Part shown: in pieces, positions 15,824 through 24,619 of the stretch
Position numbering within the stretch: the first letter of the stretch is position 1
Layout of the letters: each line of letters starts with the position of its first letter
Origin: UBA10329 sp964500205
GTDB taxonomy: Bacteria; Bacteroidota; Bacteroidia; UBA10329
Reading direction: 5' to 3'
DNA: 64,000 bases
Assembly: GCA_964500205.1 (NCBI GenBank)
Contig: CAZCNS010000007.1
Location: 186,001-250,000 of the forward strand
Translations under genes and position numbers: made by a program
The notes under the pieces: model-generated
Told to the model about the DNA's origin: nothing
What the model saw: the letters and a program-made list of their open reading frames with translations, nothing else
Databases searched by the model: none

Positions 15824-17077
15824 ATGAGAAACTTTACAACTACAATGGTGCTGGCCGCTGCTATGGCGGTTGGTGCAAACGCCCAGACCGTGGTCGAGGA
15901 TGAGGTCATCCTCGGTGCGGGCTACGCCAATGTGGCCTTCTACAGCATGGCCGATGGTGAAACCTCCAACATCCCCAACAATGATTGGGACATCGCATTT
16001 CAGGTGAGTCCGATGGGTTCAGGCATCCGTATCAACGGACAGGCGGGCGTGGAACTGTATCTGTATCCCAATGGTGATACCACTGCTTGGGAGACACTGG
16101 ATATCACTGGCATAGACGGCTGGGCGCAGCGCTATGATTCAGACGCGGAGTGGTCAACGGGTGCATTCAATCAAGTTAGCGCATCTGCTTTCGACCTCGG
16201 ATGGGGGACTTACAGTATGATCACTCACCATGTAACTGGAGACCGCCTCTTTGTGATCAAACTGGTCGATGGCAGTTACCAGAAAATCTGGATCAAAAGA
16301 CTGGCAAGTGGCACTTACACTTTCCGTAATGCCACTCTTGATAACAGTATGGACATGACCCACTCCATTGCCAAGGCCGCTTATGCTGGCAAGAACTTCG
16401 TCTATTACGCACTCTCAGGCCAAGCGGTGCTTGACCGCGAGCCATTGACCGCAGACTGGAACCTGCAGTTCGCCAAGTACATCGGTAGGTTGACAGGAAC
16501 AGATACTTACTATGCCGTGACAGGCGTATTGAGCAACGCTGGCACCCTTGTGGCGAAGGCAGAGAACGTGGACGTGACTACCGCGCAGCCCGAGAATTTT
16601 GAGTTCGATACCTTCAACATCTCCGTCATCGGCTATGACTGGAAGAGTTTCAACAGCCAGAATTTCCAGTTCGAGCTCCAGCAGAATCTGTGCTACTTCG
16701 TTCAGGATCCTGGAGGCGACATCTACCGTGTGGTTTTCACAGGTTTCAGCGGCCAGGCCCTCGGTAAGTTCGAGTTTTCCAAGGAGCTGCTTACGGACAG
16801 CGAGGTGGGCATTGCCGATGCCGAGCGCAGCTTCCCGCTGGCAGTTTATCCGAACCCAGCCATAGGTGGTCAGACCAGCATCGTGTTCGAGCAGTCGTCA
16901 CAGACGGCCTTCGCCCGCGTGTTCGACATGGGCGGCCGCGAGGTGATGGCACAAACGCTGCACGGGCAGGGCTTCGCGCAGCGCAACCTCGATGTGAGCG
17001 GCCTCGGAACTGGCATCTACGTGCTCCGCTTGGAGGACGGCAACCGTGTTTCCACCATCAGACTGGCCGTGCAATGA
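15824..17077 (+). CDS. HmuY-like heme-binding protein with T9SS C-terminal sorting domain
   Basis: A 417-residue protein with signal peptide MRNFTTTMVLAAAMAVGANA. The body has the HmuY hallmarks also seen in the second copy (23583-24614): NDWDIAFQ, KLVDGSYQKIWIKRL, ADWNLQFAKYIG, YAVTGVLSN, and VIGYDWKSFN near 255-270. HmuY proteins take heme from host or environmental hemoproteins and pass it to the TonB receptor. From about 335 a type A T9SS domain follows (AVYPNPAIGGQTSIVFEQSS, then ARVFDMGGREVM and GIYVLRLEDG), so the protein should be released or attached at the cell surface. It is the first gene of the operon; the next overlaps it by 4 bases. Confidence 0.85.
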   Translation: MRNFTTTMVLAAAMAVGANAQTVVEDEVILGAGYANVAFYSMADGETSNIPNNDWDIAFQVSPMGSGIRINGQAGVELYLYPNGDTTAWETLDITGIDGWAQRYDSDAEWSTGAFNQVSASAFDLGWGTYSMITHHVTGDRLFVIKLVDGSYQKIWIKRLASGTYTFRNATLDNSMDMTHSIAKAAYAGKNFVYYALSGQAVLDREPLTADWNLQFAKYIGRLTGTDTYYAVTGVLSNAGTLVAKAENVDVTTAQPENFEFDTFNISVIGYDWKSFNSQNFQFELQQNLCYFVQDPGGDIYRVVFTGFSGQALGKFEFSKELLTDSEVGIADAERSFPLAVYPNPAIGGQTSIVFEQSSQTAFARVFDMGGREVMAQTLHGQGFAQRNLDVSGLGTGIYVLRLEDGNRVSTIRLAVQ

Positions 17078-17964
17078 GAGTAGGTATCATGGCGAGGCTT
17101 CGCAACAGAGCCACGGTCATTGTCCTTCCCCTGCTGATGTGGGGGTGCGGCCAGACCGTTCAGAAGAAATCAGCTGATGAATCCGTGAGGTTCGACACCT
17201 CGCGTATCGTATCGTTGCACGGGACGGTCACCGAGACCTTGGTGGGGCTGGGGCTGCAATCGAGCATTGTGGGGGTGGATGTCACCTCCACCTACCCGCC
17301 CGAACTGGCTGAACTGCCGCGTGTGGGCCACAATCGCAACGTGTCGGTAGAGGGGGTGCTCTCGCTGTCTCCCACGCTCATCATCGGCACAGAGGGCAAT
17401 CTGGACGCAGCCACCGAGGAGCAACTGCGCGGGTCGGGAGTCTCCTTCCTTCTCCTTCCTCACGGACAGGATGTTGATGGGGCCAAAAGCCTCGTCCGCT
17501 CCCTTGGAGACACGCTTGGACTTCCTGACAAGGCATTGCCCATCATTCTGGGAATAGATGCTTCCATGGATAAATTGGCCACACTCGACCCCGCACCCAA
17601 GGTGCTGTTCATTTATGCACGGGGGGCGGGAACGCTCATGGTGGCGGGCGAGGGCACGCAGCTGCATAGCATCATCGGCCTTGCGGGTGGGGTGAATGCC
17701 GCGATCGGTTTCAGCGACTTCAAGCCGCTTACGGCTGAGGCTGTGATCGCTGCCGACCCCGATGTGCTGCTGATGTTCGATTCTGGGCTGGCAAGCCTCG
17801 ATGAGGGCGGAATCAAGTCCATTCCTGGGCTGGCTGTCACGTCAGCTGGCCGCAACGAAAGCGTTATCACCATGGACGGTCAGTATCTGTCGGGCTTCGG
17901 GCCGCGCACCGGTCAGGCCATCCTCGAATTGAACCAACGTTTTCGAGAGATAATCCAACCCTGA
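17074..17964 (+). CDS. Heme ABC transporter substrate-binding lipoprotein (HmuT-like)
   Basis: A 296-residue member of the BtuF/HmuT periplasmic-binding family. The lipobox LLMWGC gives Cys25 as the acylation site. RIVSLHGTVTETLVGLGLQS, GVDVTSTYPPEL, GHNRNVSVEGVLSLSPTLII and the end SVITMDGQYLSGFGPRTGQA are typical of heme-specific members. Vitamin B12 or siderophore binding was considered, but HmuS and HmuY proteins in the same operon favour heme. ATGA overlap with the preceding gene indicates translational coupling. Confidence 0.85.
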   Translation: MRVGIMARLRNRATVIVLPLLMWGCGQTVQKKSADESVRFDTSRIVSLHGTVTETLVGLGLQSSIVGVDVTSTYPPELAELPRVGHNRNVSVEGVLSLSPTLIIGTEGNLDAATEEQLRGSGVSFLLLPHGQDVDGAKSLVRSLGDTLGLPDKALPIILGIDASMDKLATLDPAPKVLFIYARGAGTLMVAGEGTQLHSIIGLAGGVNAAIGFSDFKPLTAEAVIAADPDVLLMFDSGLASLDEGGIKSIPGLAVTSAGRNESVITMDGQYLSGFGPRTGQAILELNQRFREIIQP

Positions 17965-19019
17965 TGATGCAAGGCAGGACAGGCACATTCATGCTGTTTC
18001 TGGCATTGGGCCTTGTGGCCGTGGTGCTGGTGTCTGTGGGCGTGGGGGCCATGCAGCTCGGGCCTGGCCGCGTGCTGCACATCCTGCTTGTCGCCATCGG
18101 GCTTGCCGACATGGGCGGTATATCGCCCACCGAGCTGGCCGTGGTCACGCAGGTACGGCTGCCGCGAGTGGTGGCGGGCGTGCTCATCGGGGCATCGCTG
18201 GCCGTGTCGGGTGCGGTGATGCAGGGCCTGTTCCGCAACCCGTTGGCCGACCCTGGCCTCATCGGCATCTCGGCAGGGGCATCGCTTGCGGCCGCATTGG
18301 TCATCATCGTGCTGTCGGGCGGGGTGCTGGGCGCTTGGCCGCTCTTCGGCCGTTTCGGTCTGTCGGTGGCGGCTTTTCTCGGAGCGGCCATCAGCGGGGT
18401 GGTGGTCTATGGCATCTCGAGAGCGGGCGGGCGCACCATGGTGGCCACCATGCTCCTTGCGGGCATCGCCATCAATGCCATTGCCATGTCCATCACTGGA
18501 TTCCTCACATTCCATGCTGGCGAGGCGCAGCTGCGCGACATCACCTTCTGGATGCTCGGCAGCCTCGGTGGGGCCACTTGGGGCAGTGTGCTCGGCATGT
18601 TGCCTTTCGTGTTGCTGCCGATGCTGCTGCTGCCATCGCTGCCGAGGCCGCTCAACGCTTTCGCTTTGGGCGAGACGGATGCGGCCTATCTCGGTGTGAA
18701 CATCAATTCCATGAAATGGCGTGTGGTGCTGGTCACCACCATGACAGTGGGCGCATCGGTGGCGGTCGCTGGGGCCATCGGCTTCATCGGGCTGGTGATA
18801 CCGCATGTCGTGCGTTTGGCCATCGGCCCCGACCACCGCACGCTCATCCCCGCCTCCATGCTGCTCGGTGCCACGGTACTGGTGCTGAGCGACCTGCTCT
18901 GCCGCACAGTGCTGGCTCCTGCCGAACTGCCCATCGGGGTAGTGACGGCCCTCATTGGCACACCCATGTTCATCTCACTCATTCTCAAGGAGAAAAGAAC
19001 GAATACACTGTTCGCATGA
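17964..19019 (+). CDS. Heme ABC transporter permease (HmuU-like, FecCD family)
   Basis: A 351-residue inner-membrane permease with about ten hydrophobic segments. Family signatures are VRLPRVVAGVLIGASLAVSG, MQGLFRNPLADPGLIGISAG, and GAIGFIGLVIPHVVRLAIGP, which contains the coupling helix that contacts the ATPase. It starts at 17964, overlapping the previous stop as TGATG, and its stop overlaps the start of the ATPase gene. It forms the import channel with the products at 17074-17964 and 19016-19840. Confidence 0.9.
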   Translation: MMQGRTGTFMLFLALGLVAVVLVSVGVGAMQLGPGRVLHILLVAIGLADMGGISPTELAVVTQVRLPRVVAGVLIGASLAVSGAVMQGLFRNPLADPGLIGISAGASLAAALVIIVLSGGVLGAWPLFGRFGLSVAAFLGAAISGVVVYGISRAGGRTMVATMLLAGIAINAIAMSITGFLTFHAGEAQLRDITFWMLGSLGGATWGSVLGMLPFVLLPMLLLPSLPRPLNAFALGETDAAYLGVNINSMKWRVVLVTTMTVGASVAVAGAIGFIGLVIPHVVRLAIGPDHRTLIPASMLLGATVLVLSDLLCRTVLAPAELPIGVVTALIGTPMFISLILKEKRTNTLFA

Positions 19020-19840
19020 TTCTGGCCCGCGACATATCCTACACCGTCAATGGAATTGACATCCTCAAGGGCATCTCCTTCGGTGCGGAGGCGGGCAGCT
19101 TCACGGCCATCATCGGCCCTAATGGGGCGGGTAAGACCACACTGCTCCGCATCATCGCCAATGCGCTGCACGCCACATCGGGCGAGGTGCGATTGTTCGG
19201 CAGACCGCTCTCAGAATGGGATGCCAACGAGCTGTCCAAGGTGCGGGCGGTGCTCTCACAACGGGTCGAAGTGGCCGTGGGGTTCCCAGTGCGCGAGGTG
19301 GTGATGATGGGGCGTTATCCACATTTCAGGACAAACCCGACCGAGGCCGACAGGCGCATCGTGGCGCAGGCGATGGCAGATGCGGGCGTCTCGCATCTGG
19401 CCGAACGACCCGTGCAGACCCTGTCGGGTGGGGAGCAGCAACGGGTACACCTTGCCCGCGCCATAGCCCAGACCTCAGCTGAGACGGATGACGCACCTCG
19501 CCTTCTGCTGCTCGATGAGCCTGTGAGCAACCTCGACCCGCAGTATCAGTATGGAATCCTGGACAAGGCGCGCACCTTGGCCGATAGCGGCTTCTGTGTG
19601 GTGGCGGTGCTCCATGAGATCGGCCTTGCCGCCACCTATGCCGACCGCATCATCGCGCTACGCGATGGGCGTCTCGTATTTGATGGCGATGTCGATGCCA
19701 TAGTCGGGAGCGATCTGTTGCACGGGCTTTTCGGTCTGCCGCTGCGGCTGGTGGGCGATGCGGACGGATACAGCCTCGTACGTGCAGTGCCGCTCGAAGG
19801 AGCACCCCAAATCCGAGCGTTTCAAAGTGAGTTCATCTGA
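19016..19840 (+). CDS. Heme ABC transporter ATP-binding protein (HmuV-like)
   Basis: A 274-residue ATPase. The start was set at ATG 19016, which overlaps the permease stop (ATGA); a much longer open frame upstream is only the shadow of the permease gene. Walker A is GPNGAGKTT (about 36-44), the signature LSGGEQQRV near 139-147, Walker B LLLLDEPVSNLDP and the switch VLHEIGLAATYAD. The GFPVREVVMMGRYPH stretch is usual in HmuV/FecE-type ATPases that power heme and siderophore import. Confidence 0.92.
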   Translation: MILARDISYTVNGIDILKGISFGAEAGSFTAIIGPNGAGKTTLLRIIANALHATSGEVRLFGRPLSEWDANELSKVRAVLSQRVEVAVGFPVREVVMMGRYPHFRTNPTEADRRIVAQAMADAGVSHLAERPVQTLSGGEQQRVHLARAIAQTSAETDDAPRLLLLDEPVSNLDPQYQYGILDKARTLADSGFCVVAVLHEIGLAATYADRIIALRDGRLVFDGDVDAIVGSDLLHGLFGLPLRLVGDADGYSLVRAVPLEGAPQIRAFQSEFI

Positions 19841-19872
19841 AAAATCATCATCAATCCAAAAACAACAAAGCC

Positions 19873-20937
19873 ATGAGTGAGAAAGCAAATGCATTGAAAG
19901 AGCGTTACCTCCGATTGAAGTCGCAGCAGCCCAACCTGCGCATCCGCAACTGTGCCGACCAGCTCGGTGTGAGCGAGGCCGAGCTGCTCGCCACACGGGT
20001 GGGTGAAGGCGTAACCCGACTCCGCCCTGATTTTGAGGGGATATTGAAGCGTGTCCCAGAACTCGGTCATGTAATGGCACTTACCCGAAATGATGATGTG
20101 GTGCATGAGCGGAAGGGTGAGTACCTCAATGGCAGTTTTGGGCCTCACGCCAGCCTTTTCGTGGGCGAGGACATTGACCTTCGCATTTTTCTCAGTGCAT
20201 GGGCCACAGCCTTCGCGGTAGAGGAGGAGGGGCATGGCGGCAAGCTGCGCAAGAGCCTCCAGTTCTTCGGCAAGGACGGGCTGGCCCTTCACAAGGTCTA
20301 TCTTGAAGGCAAGAGCAACGCTGCGGCCTACGACAGCATCGTGGCCGATTTCCGCGACAGCGAGCAGTCGCCAGAAGTGACCGTGACCCCCGCGCCCGCG
20401 CCTGCGGCCGAGCTGCCCGACAGCGAAATTGATGTGGACGGCTTCCGACAGACGTGGCGCGACCTCAAGGACACGCACGATTTCTTCGGGATGCTCCGCA
20501 AGTACAAGGTCACACGCACCCAGGCCATGCGACTTGCCCCTGCTGGCATCTACGCGGTGAAGGTGGGCAACAGCGCGCTGCGCGAGGTGTTCAGCCGTGT
20601 GGCCGAGCGTGGGGTGCCCATCATGGTGTTCGTAGGGAATCCAGGCATCATTCAGATACACACGGGGCCCGTGCGCAAGCTGGTGGACCACGGGGAGTGG
20701 TTCAACGTGCTCGACCCCGATTTCAACCTGCACCTGCGCGAGCCAGCTATCGTGCAGAGTTGGGTGGTGCGCAAGCCCACGGAGGACGGCACGGTGACAT
20801 CGCTGGAGCTTTTCAATGCCGCGGACGAGCTTATCGCTACCATTTTCGGCAAGCGCAAGCCAGGCATCCCCGAGATGGAGGAGTGGCGCGAGGTGGTGGC
20901 CGAGGTGGAGTCGTTGTTCGAGACCGTTAACGCTTGA
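19873..20937 (+). CDS. hmuS: HmuS/HemS-like heme-handling protein
   Basis: A 354-residue cytosolic protein with the duplicated HemS/ChuS fold. The first half has RIRNCADQLGVSEAELLATR and LFVGEDIDLRIFLSAWATAF; the second has FRQTWRDLKDTHDFFGMLRK, NPGIIQIHTGPVRKL and FNLHLREPAIVQSWVVRKP. His202 in THDFF lies near the axial heme ligand of HemS (His196) and is the best ligand candidate. Family members bind imported heme and deliver or degrade it. A Pro/Ala-rich linker (TVTPAPAPAAELP) joins the halves. It follows the ABC genes by 32 bases. Confidence 0.9.
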   Translation: MSEKANALKERYLRLKSQQPNLRIRNCADQLGVSEAELLATRVGEGVTRLRPDFEGILKRVPELGHVMALTRNDDVVHERKGEYLNGSFGPHASLFVGEDIDLRIFLSAWATAFAVEEEGHGGKLRKSLQFFGKDGLALHKVYLEGKSNAAAYDSIVADFRDSEQSPEVTVTPAPAPAAELPDSEIDVDGFRQTWRDLKDTHDFFGMLRKYKVTRTQAMRLAPAGIYAVKVGNSALREVFSRVAERGVPIMVFVGNPGIIQIHTGPVRKLVDHGEWFNVLDPDFNLHLREPAIVQSWVVRKPTEDGTVTSLELFNAADELIATIFGKRKPGIPEMEEWREVVAEVESLFETVNA

Positions 20938-20939
20938 GG

Positions 20940-21293
20940 ATGAGCCGTCTTCCGAGAGTTGATCAATTGATCTATCGCTGCGACTTCGGCCATGTGGTGC
21001 GCTGTGAGTGTGGGCTGCTACAACTCACGTTCGGTAATGTGCTCACGCAGCTCAACTGGATGGGCTTCCTCAATCTGGCCGATTCCATCCGTTTCATGTG
21101 GAACGACCTGCGCGACACGCCAGAGGGGCAGCGTATTCTCATCCGCACTCTGCACGAGGGGCTTTACGTGAGCCTGTTTCCCCACGAGATGCATCAACTG
21201 GTGGAGCTGCTCAACTGCGCGGAGCTGCAACTGCGGGCAGAGGCACTGCTGGCAGAGGGGGCGGTGGATTTTGGCGAGAAAAAGGAAGGATGA
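20940..21293 (+). CDS. Small Cys-containing protein in the heme operon (DUF6686-like)
   Basis: About 117 residues from ATG 20940, 2 bases after the HmuS stop. The N-terminal part YRCDFGHVVRCECGLLQLTF has three Cys and a His that could bind metal or heme. The rest is helical (LADSIRFMWNDLRDTPEGQR, MHQLVELLNCAELQLRAEAL). It resembles short Bacteroidota DUF6686 proteins, but I am not certain. Tight coupling on both sides (ATGA overlap with the receptor gene) implies a job in heme use or its control. No function is assigned. Confidence 0.7.
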   Translation: MSRLPRVDQLIYRCDFGHVVRCECGLLQLTFGNVLTQLNWMGFLNLADSIRFMWNDLRDTPEGQRILIRTLHEGLYVSLFPHEMHQLVELLNCAELQLRAEALLAEGAVDFGEKKEG

Positions 21294-23557
21294 GAGCACT
21301 TTCTACCTTGGTCATCTTCTGCATGTTGTGGTCAGTAGCGCATGGCCAAACCACCATCACCATCCTTGATGACACGGGAAGGCCACTGCCCTCAGCCCAT
21401 GTCATTTTCAAAGAAATGCAGGGCCAAAGCGAAACGACCATGCTGGTGGATATGGACGGCAAGGCGACCATCCCTGCCTCATTCACTGGTCAACATCCCC
21501 GTTTCATTCTCCGCGCAACCTATCTCGGCTTCAAAGCCACGGCCGATACGGTGAATGCTGATGCAGACATCATCATACGGATGAAGCCCGACCCCTTCGC
21601 GCTGGAGCAGGTGGTGGTCACAGCGCAATACGCACCGACAAGTACCGACAAGGCCATCCATAGCACTAAGGTCATAGACCGCAAGCGCATGGAAGCCCAA
21701 GCGGCCGTCACCCTGCGCGATGCGCTGCAAAAGGAGACCAACATGCGCATCTCGCAGGACAACATCCTCGGCAGCGGCATCTCCATGCAGGGCATTTCGG
21801 GGCAGAATGTTAAAATCCTGGTGGATGGTGTGCCGATGATCGGCCGCTTGGACGGCAATATCGACCTGAGCCAGATCAACCTCAACAACATCGAGCGTAT
21901 TGAGATCGTGGAGGGGCCGCTGTCGGTGAACTACGGCACCGATGCGCTGGCGGGGACCATCAACCTCATCACCAAAAAAGACCAGACCGATGACCTGCAA
22001 GTGGGCCTGCACGCCTACTACGAGAGCGTGGGCCAGTACAACACGGACGGGCGCATCGGCATCAGCCGTGGCAAGCATTCGGGCAGCGTGAGCGGTGGGC
22101 GCAACTATTTCGGGGGATGGAGCGCGGGGCAGCCCTTCTTCGCGTTCCCAGAGCAGACGGTGGCAGACAGCTCACGCTTCCGAAGCTGGAAGCCCAAGGA
22201 GCAATGGTTCGGGCAGGCGCAATACCGCTATCAGGCCGAACGCTGGTCGGTGCGGGCGTATGGCGACATTTTCCGAGAGGAAATCCTTAACCGTGGCCGT
22301 CCGCGTGGTCCGTTCTTCACCAGCGCGTTTGATGACACCTACCAGACCGCCCGCTACAATGGTGGCCTCGATGCCGATGTGCGCATCGGGAAGCATCATC
22401 ATGCCAAGGTGCTGGCCTCTTACAACGACTTTGAGCGGGTGAAAAACTCGTGGTTCCGCGACCTCACCACGCTGGAGGCCCTTCCAGTGCCAAGCGTCAC
22501 GGAGCACGACACCTCTCGGTTCACGCTGTGGATGAGCCGTGGCACCTTCGCCCGTGCCAAGGCGGGCGCGAAGTTCAACTACGAGGCAGGCTACGACATC
22601 AATGTGGAGACGGCCTACGGAAGGCGCATCACGGACGGGCAGCAGACCATCGGTGACTACGCCTTCTTCGGGTCGATGGAGTACTCGCCCATCGCGAAGT
22701 TGACCATCCGCCCAGGGGTTCGCTGGGGCTACAACTCGGCCTATGCCGCACCAGCCACGCCATCGCTGCACGTGCGTTGGGAGGTGGGCAAATTCACCGT
22801 CAGGGCCTCGTATGCGCGGGGATTCCGTGCGCCATCGCTCAAGGAGCTGCACTTCGAATTCGTGGACATCAACCACAACATCACGGGCAACACCGAGCTG
22901 ATGGCCGAGCACTCGGACAACGTGACCGTGAACCTGCGCTGGAAATTCCTCCGCGACCAGACGGCCCTGAGGCTGGAGCTGGGCGGCTACTACAACGACA
23001 TCCGCAACCTCATCACCCTCGGGCTGCGGCCTGGCACGCAGGAATACACCTACATCAACGTGGGGCTGTTCCGCACGGTGGGCGCACAGTTCAACACGCA
23101 CCTACGTTTCCACCACCTGACGGCCGACATCGGTGGGGCTTATGTAGGACGGTACAATGTGCTTTCCGAATCACTCACCGCGCCCATGTTCAGCTTCTCA
23201 CCAGAGTTTCGCGGTGCCATCACCTACGATGTGCAACCTTGGAAACTCAGTATTTCACTGTTCTATAACTACATAGGCGTGCTGCCGACCTATCTGACCG
23301 ATGGCGAAGGGGGTGTGCGCATCGGGCAGCAGGACGACTATCATCTCATGGACCTCACGCTGGCCAAGACGCTGTGGAAAGGCCGCATCACCTGGAGCAT
23401 CGGTGCCAAGAACCTGCTTGATGTGACGCAGGTGAACGCTGCGGGCGGTACGGGTGGGGCGCATTCCAGCGGTGGCGGGGCCGTGCCAGTGGCCTGGGGC
23501 AGGAGCGTGTTCATGGGGGTGAAATTCAATGTGGGAGTGAAGATGAAGAAAGGCTGA
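21290..23557 (+). CDS. TonB-dependent heme receptor (HmuR-like)
   Basis: About 755 residues from ATG 21290, which overlaps the previous stop; a longer frame upstream is a shadow. Signal peptide MRALSTLVIFCMLWSVAHGQ, then a carboxypeptidase-like domain (TITILDDTGRPLPSAHVIFK), a plug (MRISQDNILGSGISMQGISG, GPLSVNYGTDALAGTINLIT) and a barrel. The barrel contains RGFRAPSLKELHF, the FRAP box of heme receptors, followed by a His-containing loop and GNTEL at the place of NPNL. These loop histidines are candidates for heme contacts. It is preceded by the ABC/HmuS genes and followed by a second HmuY-like gene, consistent with heme uptake. Confidence 0.88.
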   Translation: MRALSTLVIFCMLWSVAHGQTTITILDDTGRPLPSAHVIFKEMQGQSETTMLVDMDGKATIPASFTGQHPRFILRATYLGFKATADTVNADADIIIRMKPDPFALEQVVVTAQYAPTSTDKAIHSTKVIDRKRMEAQAAVTLRDALQKETNMRISQDNILGSGISMQGISGQNVKILVDGVPMIGRLDGNIDLSQINLNNIERIEIVEGPLSVNYGTDALAGTINLITKKDQTDDLQVGLHAYYESVGQYNTDGRIGISRGKHSGSVSGGRNYFGGWSAGQPFFAFPEQTVADSSRFRSWKPKEQWFGQAQYRYQAERWSVRAYGDIFREEILNRGRPRGPFFTSAFDDTYQTARYNGGLDADVRIGKHHHAKVLASYNDFERVKNSWFRDLTTLEALPVPSVTEHDTSRFTLWMSRGTFARAKAGAKFNYEAGYDINVETAYGRRITDGQQTIGDYAFFGSMEYSPIAKLTIRPGVRWGYNSAYAAPATPSLHVRWEVGKFTVRASYARGFRAPSLKELHFEFVDINHNITGNTELMAEHSDNVTVNLRWKFLRDQTALRLELGGYYNDIRNLITLGLRPGTQEYTYINVGLFRTVGAQFNTHLRFHHLTADIGGAYVGRYNVLSESLTAPMFSFSPEFRGAITYDVQPWKLSISLFYNYIGVLPTYLTDGEGGVRIGQQDDYHLMDLTLAKTLWKGRITWSIGAKNLLDVTQVNAAGGTGGAHSSGGGAVPVAWGRSVFMGVKFNVGVKMKKG

Positions 23558-23571
23558 TCGAATCATTATCA

Positions 23572-23638
23572 ACGAATTACGAATGTTTACGAATCTACGA
23601 ATGGGGACGAAGGACAAATGGAGAGGGACGGGAGAAGG
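23572..23638 (+). repeat. Tandem-repeat modules (ACGAAT word, then five GGGACGA-type heptamers)
   Basis: ACGAATT/ACGAATG/ACGAATC words with 7-8 base spacing occupy 23572-23602. A run of five heptamers of GGGACGA type follows at 23604-23638. The repeats cover the start codon region and first codons of the HmuY-like lipoprotein gene at 23583. Confidence 0.75.
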
Positions 23639-24614
23639 GCGGCTTGGGCTACCTTTTTCAGCTTTCATCTTTCTGATTTCATCTTTCCTCTCTGGATGTG
23701 ACTTGGGCGAGATCCCCGTGCCGCCCCACGAGCCCGGGGAGGTGCAGACCGTGCAGGTGCGCATGGGCGAGGACTATCGCAACAGCATCCATTTCAGCAT
23801 CGTTACGGGGCAGGAGCTACGCAGCCACGTGAAGACCACTTGGGACCTCGGCTTCGCGGCTCAGGAGGGAGAGTATCTCATCCGACTGAACGGCTCGAAG
23901 GTGATGGCCGCAGCAGTTACGGATGAGTTCTGGCTGCGCGATGTTGAAAATGCGAGTGGCGCGGATTGGAGAGTGGACGCGCCTTCGGGTCATCCCGATT
24001 CCACTGCCATCGGCTACTGGCGTGATGGCAGGGTGCGACTCATCGACCTCGGATTCAGCATCAGTGGCCAGCCATTGGGTTTTGCCAAGATGCGGGCCGA
24101 GATGGCCGAAGGGGGCTATCTGGTGCATTTCGCTATGCTTGCTTCTGCCGATTCTTCCAACATCCTTATTCCCCGCGACCCGACAATCAATATGGTCTGC
24201 GTGTCGCTGGATGGCGCAGGCGACATCGTGCCGATCGAGCCGCATCGTGATGATTGGGAGCTGCTCTTCACGCAGTACACGCACATTTTTGTGGAGGAAG
24301 GTGAGGTGATCCCGTATCTCGTCACTGGTGTGCTGACCAATTCCTCGAAAGTCAGCTCTGTGAGGCTTGACGCTGTCAATTTCGCCTCTATAGATCTCAA
24401 AATGGCCGAAAGCCTGGCCTTCTCCCCTGCCATCAACATCGTTGGCTACGACTGGAAGACCTACAGCTTCGACACGGGCAGCTTTATCATTCATTCAGAC
24501 ATCAGCTATGTGCTGCGGCTGTCCGATGGCTCGTACTACAAACTCCGTTTCCTCGATTTCTACACACAGGCTGGCGAGAAGGGGGCACCGCTCATAGAGT
24601 ATCAGCGGCTTTGA
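23583..24614 (+). CDS. HmuY-like heme-binding lipoprotein with a repeat-derived signal peptide
   Basis: A 343-residue lipoprotein (Cys39 in FLSGC). HmuY-type repeats are visible: TTWDLGFAAQEGEYLIRLNG, DDWELLFTQYTHIF, YLVTGVLTNSSKVSS, NIVGYDWKTYSFDTGSFIIH and LRLSDGSYYKLRFLDFYTQ. It resembles the T9SS-sorted copy at 15824 but is membrane-anchored. It probably receives heme at the outer membrane and hands it to the receptor encoded just upstream. The N-terminus is odd: codons 1-19 lie in the repeat modules at 23572-23638, and the hydrophobic core (residues 25-36) is encoded by five TTTCnnn heptamers at 23656-23690. ATG 23583 and ATG 23601 are both possible starts. Confidence 0.82.
   Translation: MFTNLRMGTKDKWRGTGEGRLGLPFSAFIFLISSFLSGCDLGEIPVPPHEPGEVQTVQVRMGEDYRNSIHFSIVTGQELRSHVKTTWDLGFAAQEGEYLIRLNGSKVMAAAVTDEFWLRDVENASGADWRVDAPSGHPDSTAIGYWRDGRVRLIDLGFSISGQPLGFAKMRAEMAEGGYLVHFAMLASADSSNILIPRDPTINMVCVSLDGAGDIVPIEPHRDDWELLFTQYTHIFVEEGEVIPYLVTGVLTNSSKVSSVRLDAVNFASIDLKMAESLAFSPAINIVGYDWKTYSFDTGSFIIHSDISYVLRLSDGSYYKLRFLDFYTQAGEKGAPLIEYQRL
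23656..23690 (+). repeat. Five TTTCnnn heptamers encoding a signal-peptide core
   Basis: Units begin at 23656, 23663, 23670, 23677 and 23684; all start TTTC, and units 2 and 4 are TTTCATC. The same five-unit element, with the same order of variants, occurs at 39196-39230 before gldC (29 of 34 bases equal in the aligned part). Here it is translated as FSAFIFLISSFL. Confidence 0.85.
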
Positions 24615-24619
24615 ATTTT

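Noticed and set aside
18335..19015. N-terminal extension of the HmuV-like ATPase frame
   Set aside because: It overlaps the permease gene in another frame and is Arg/His-rich; the ATPase begins at ATG 19016 coupled to the permease stop.
17074..20937. Reading the ABC genes as a vitamin B12 (BtuFCD) system
   Set aside because: The operon contains HmuS and two HmuY-like proteins and a FRAP-box receptor, which point to heme; no cobalamin genes or B12 riboswitch were seen.
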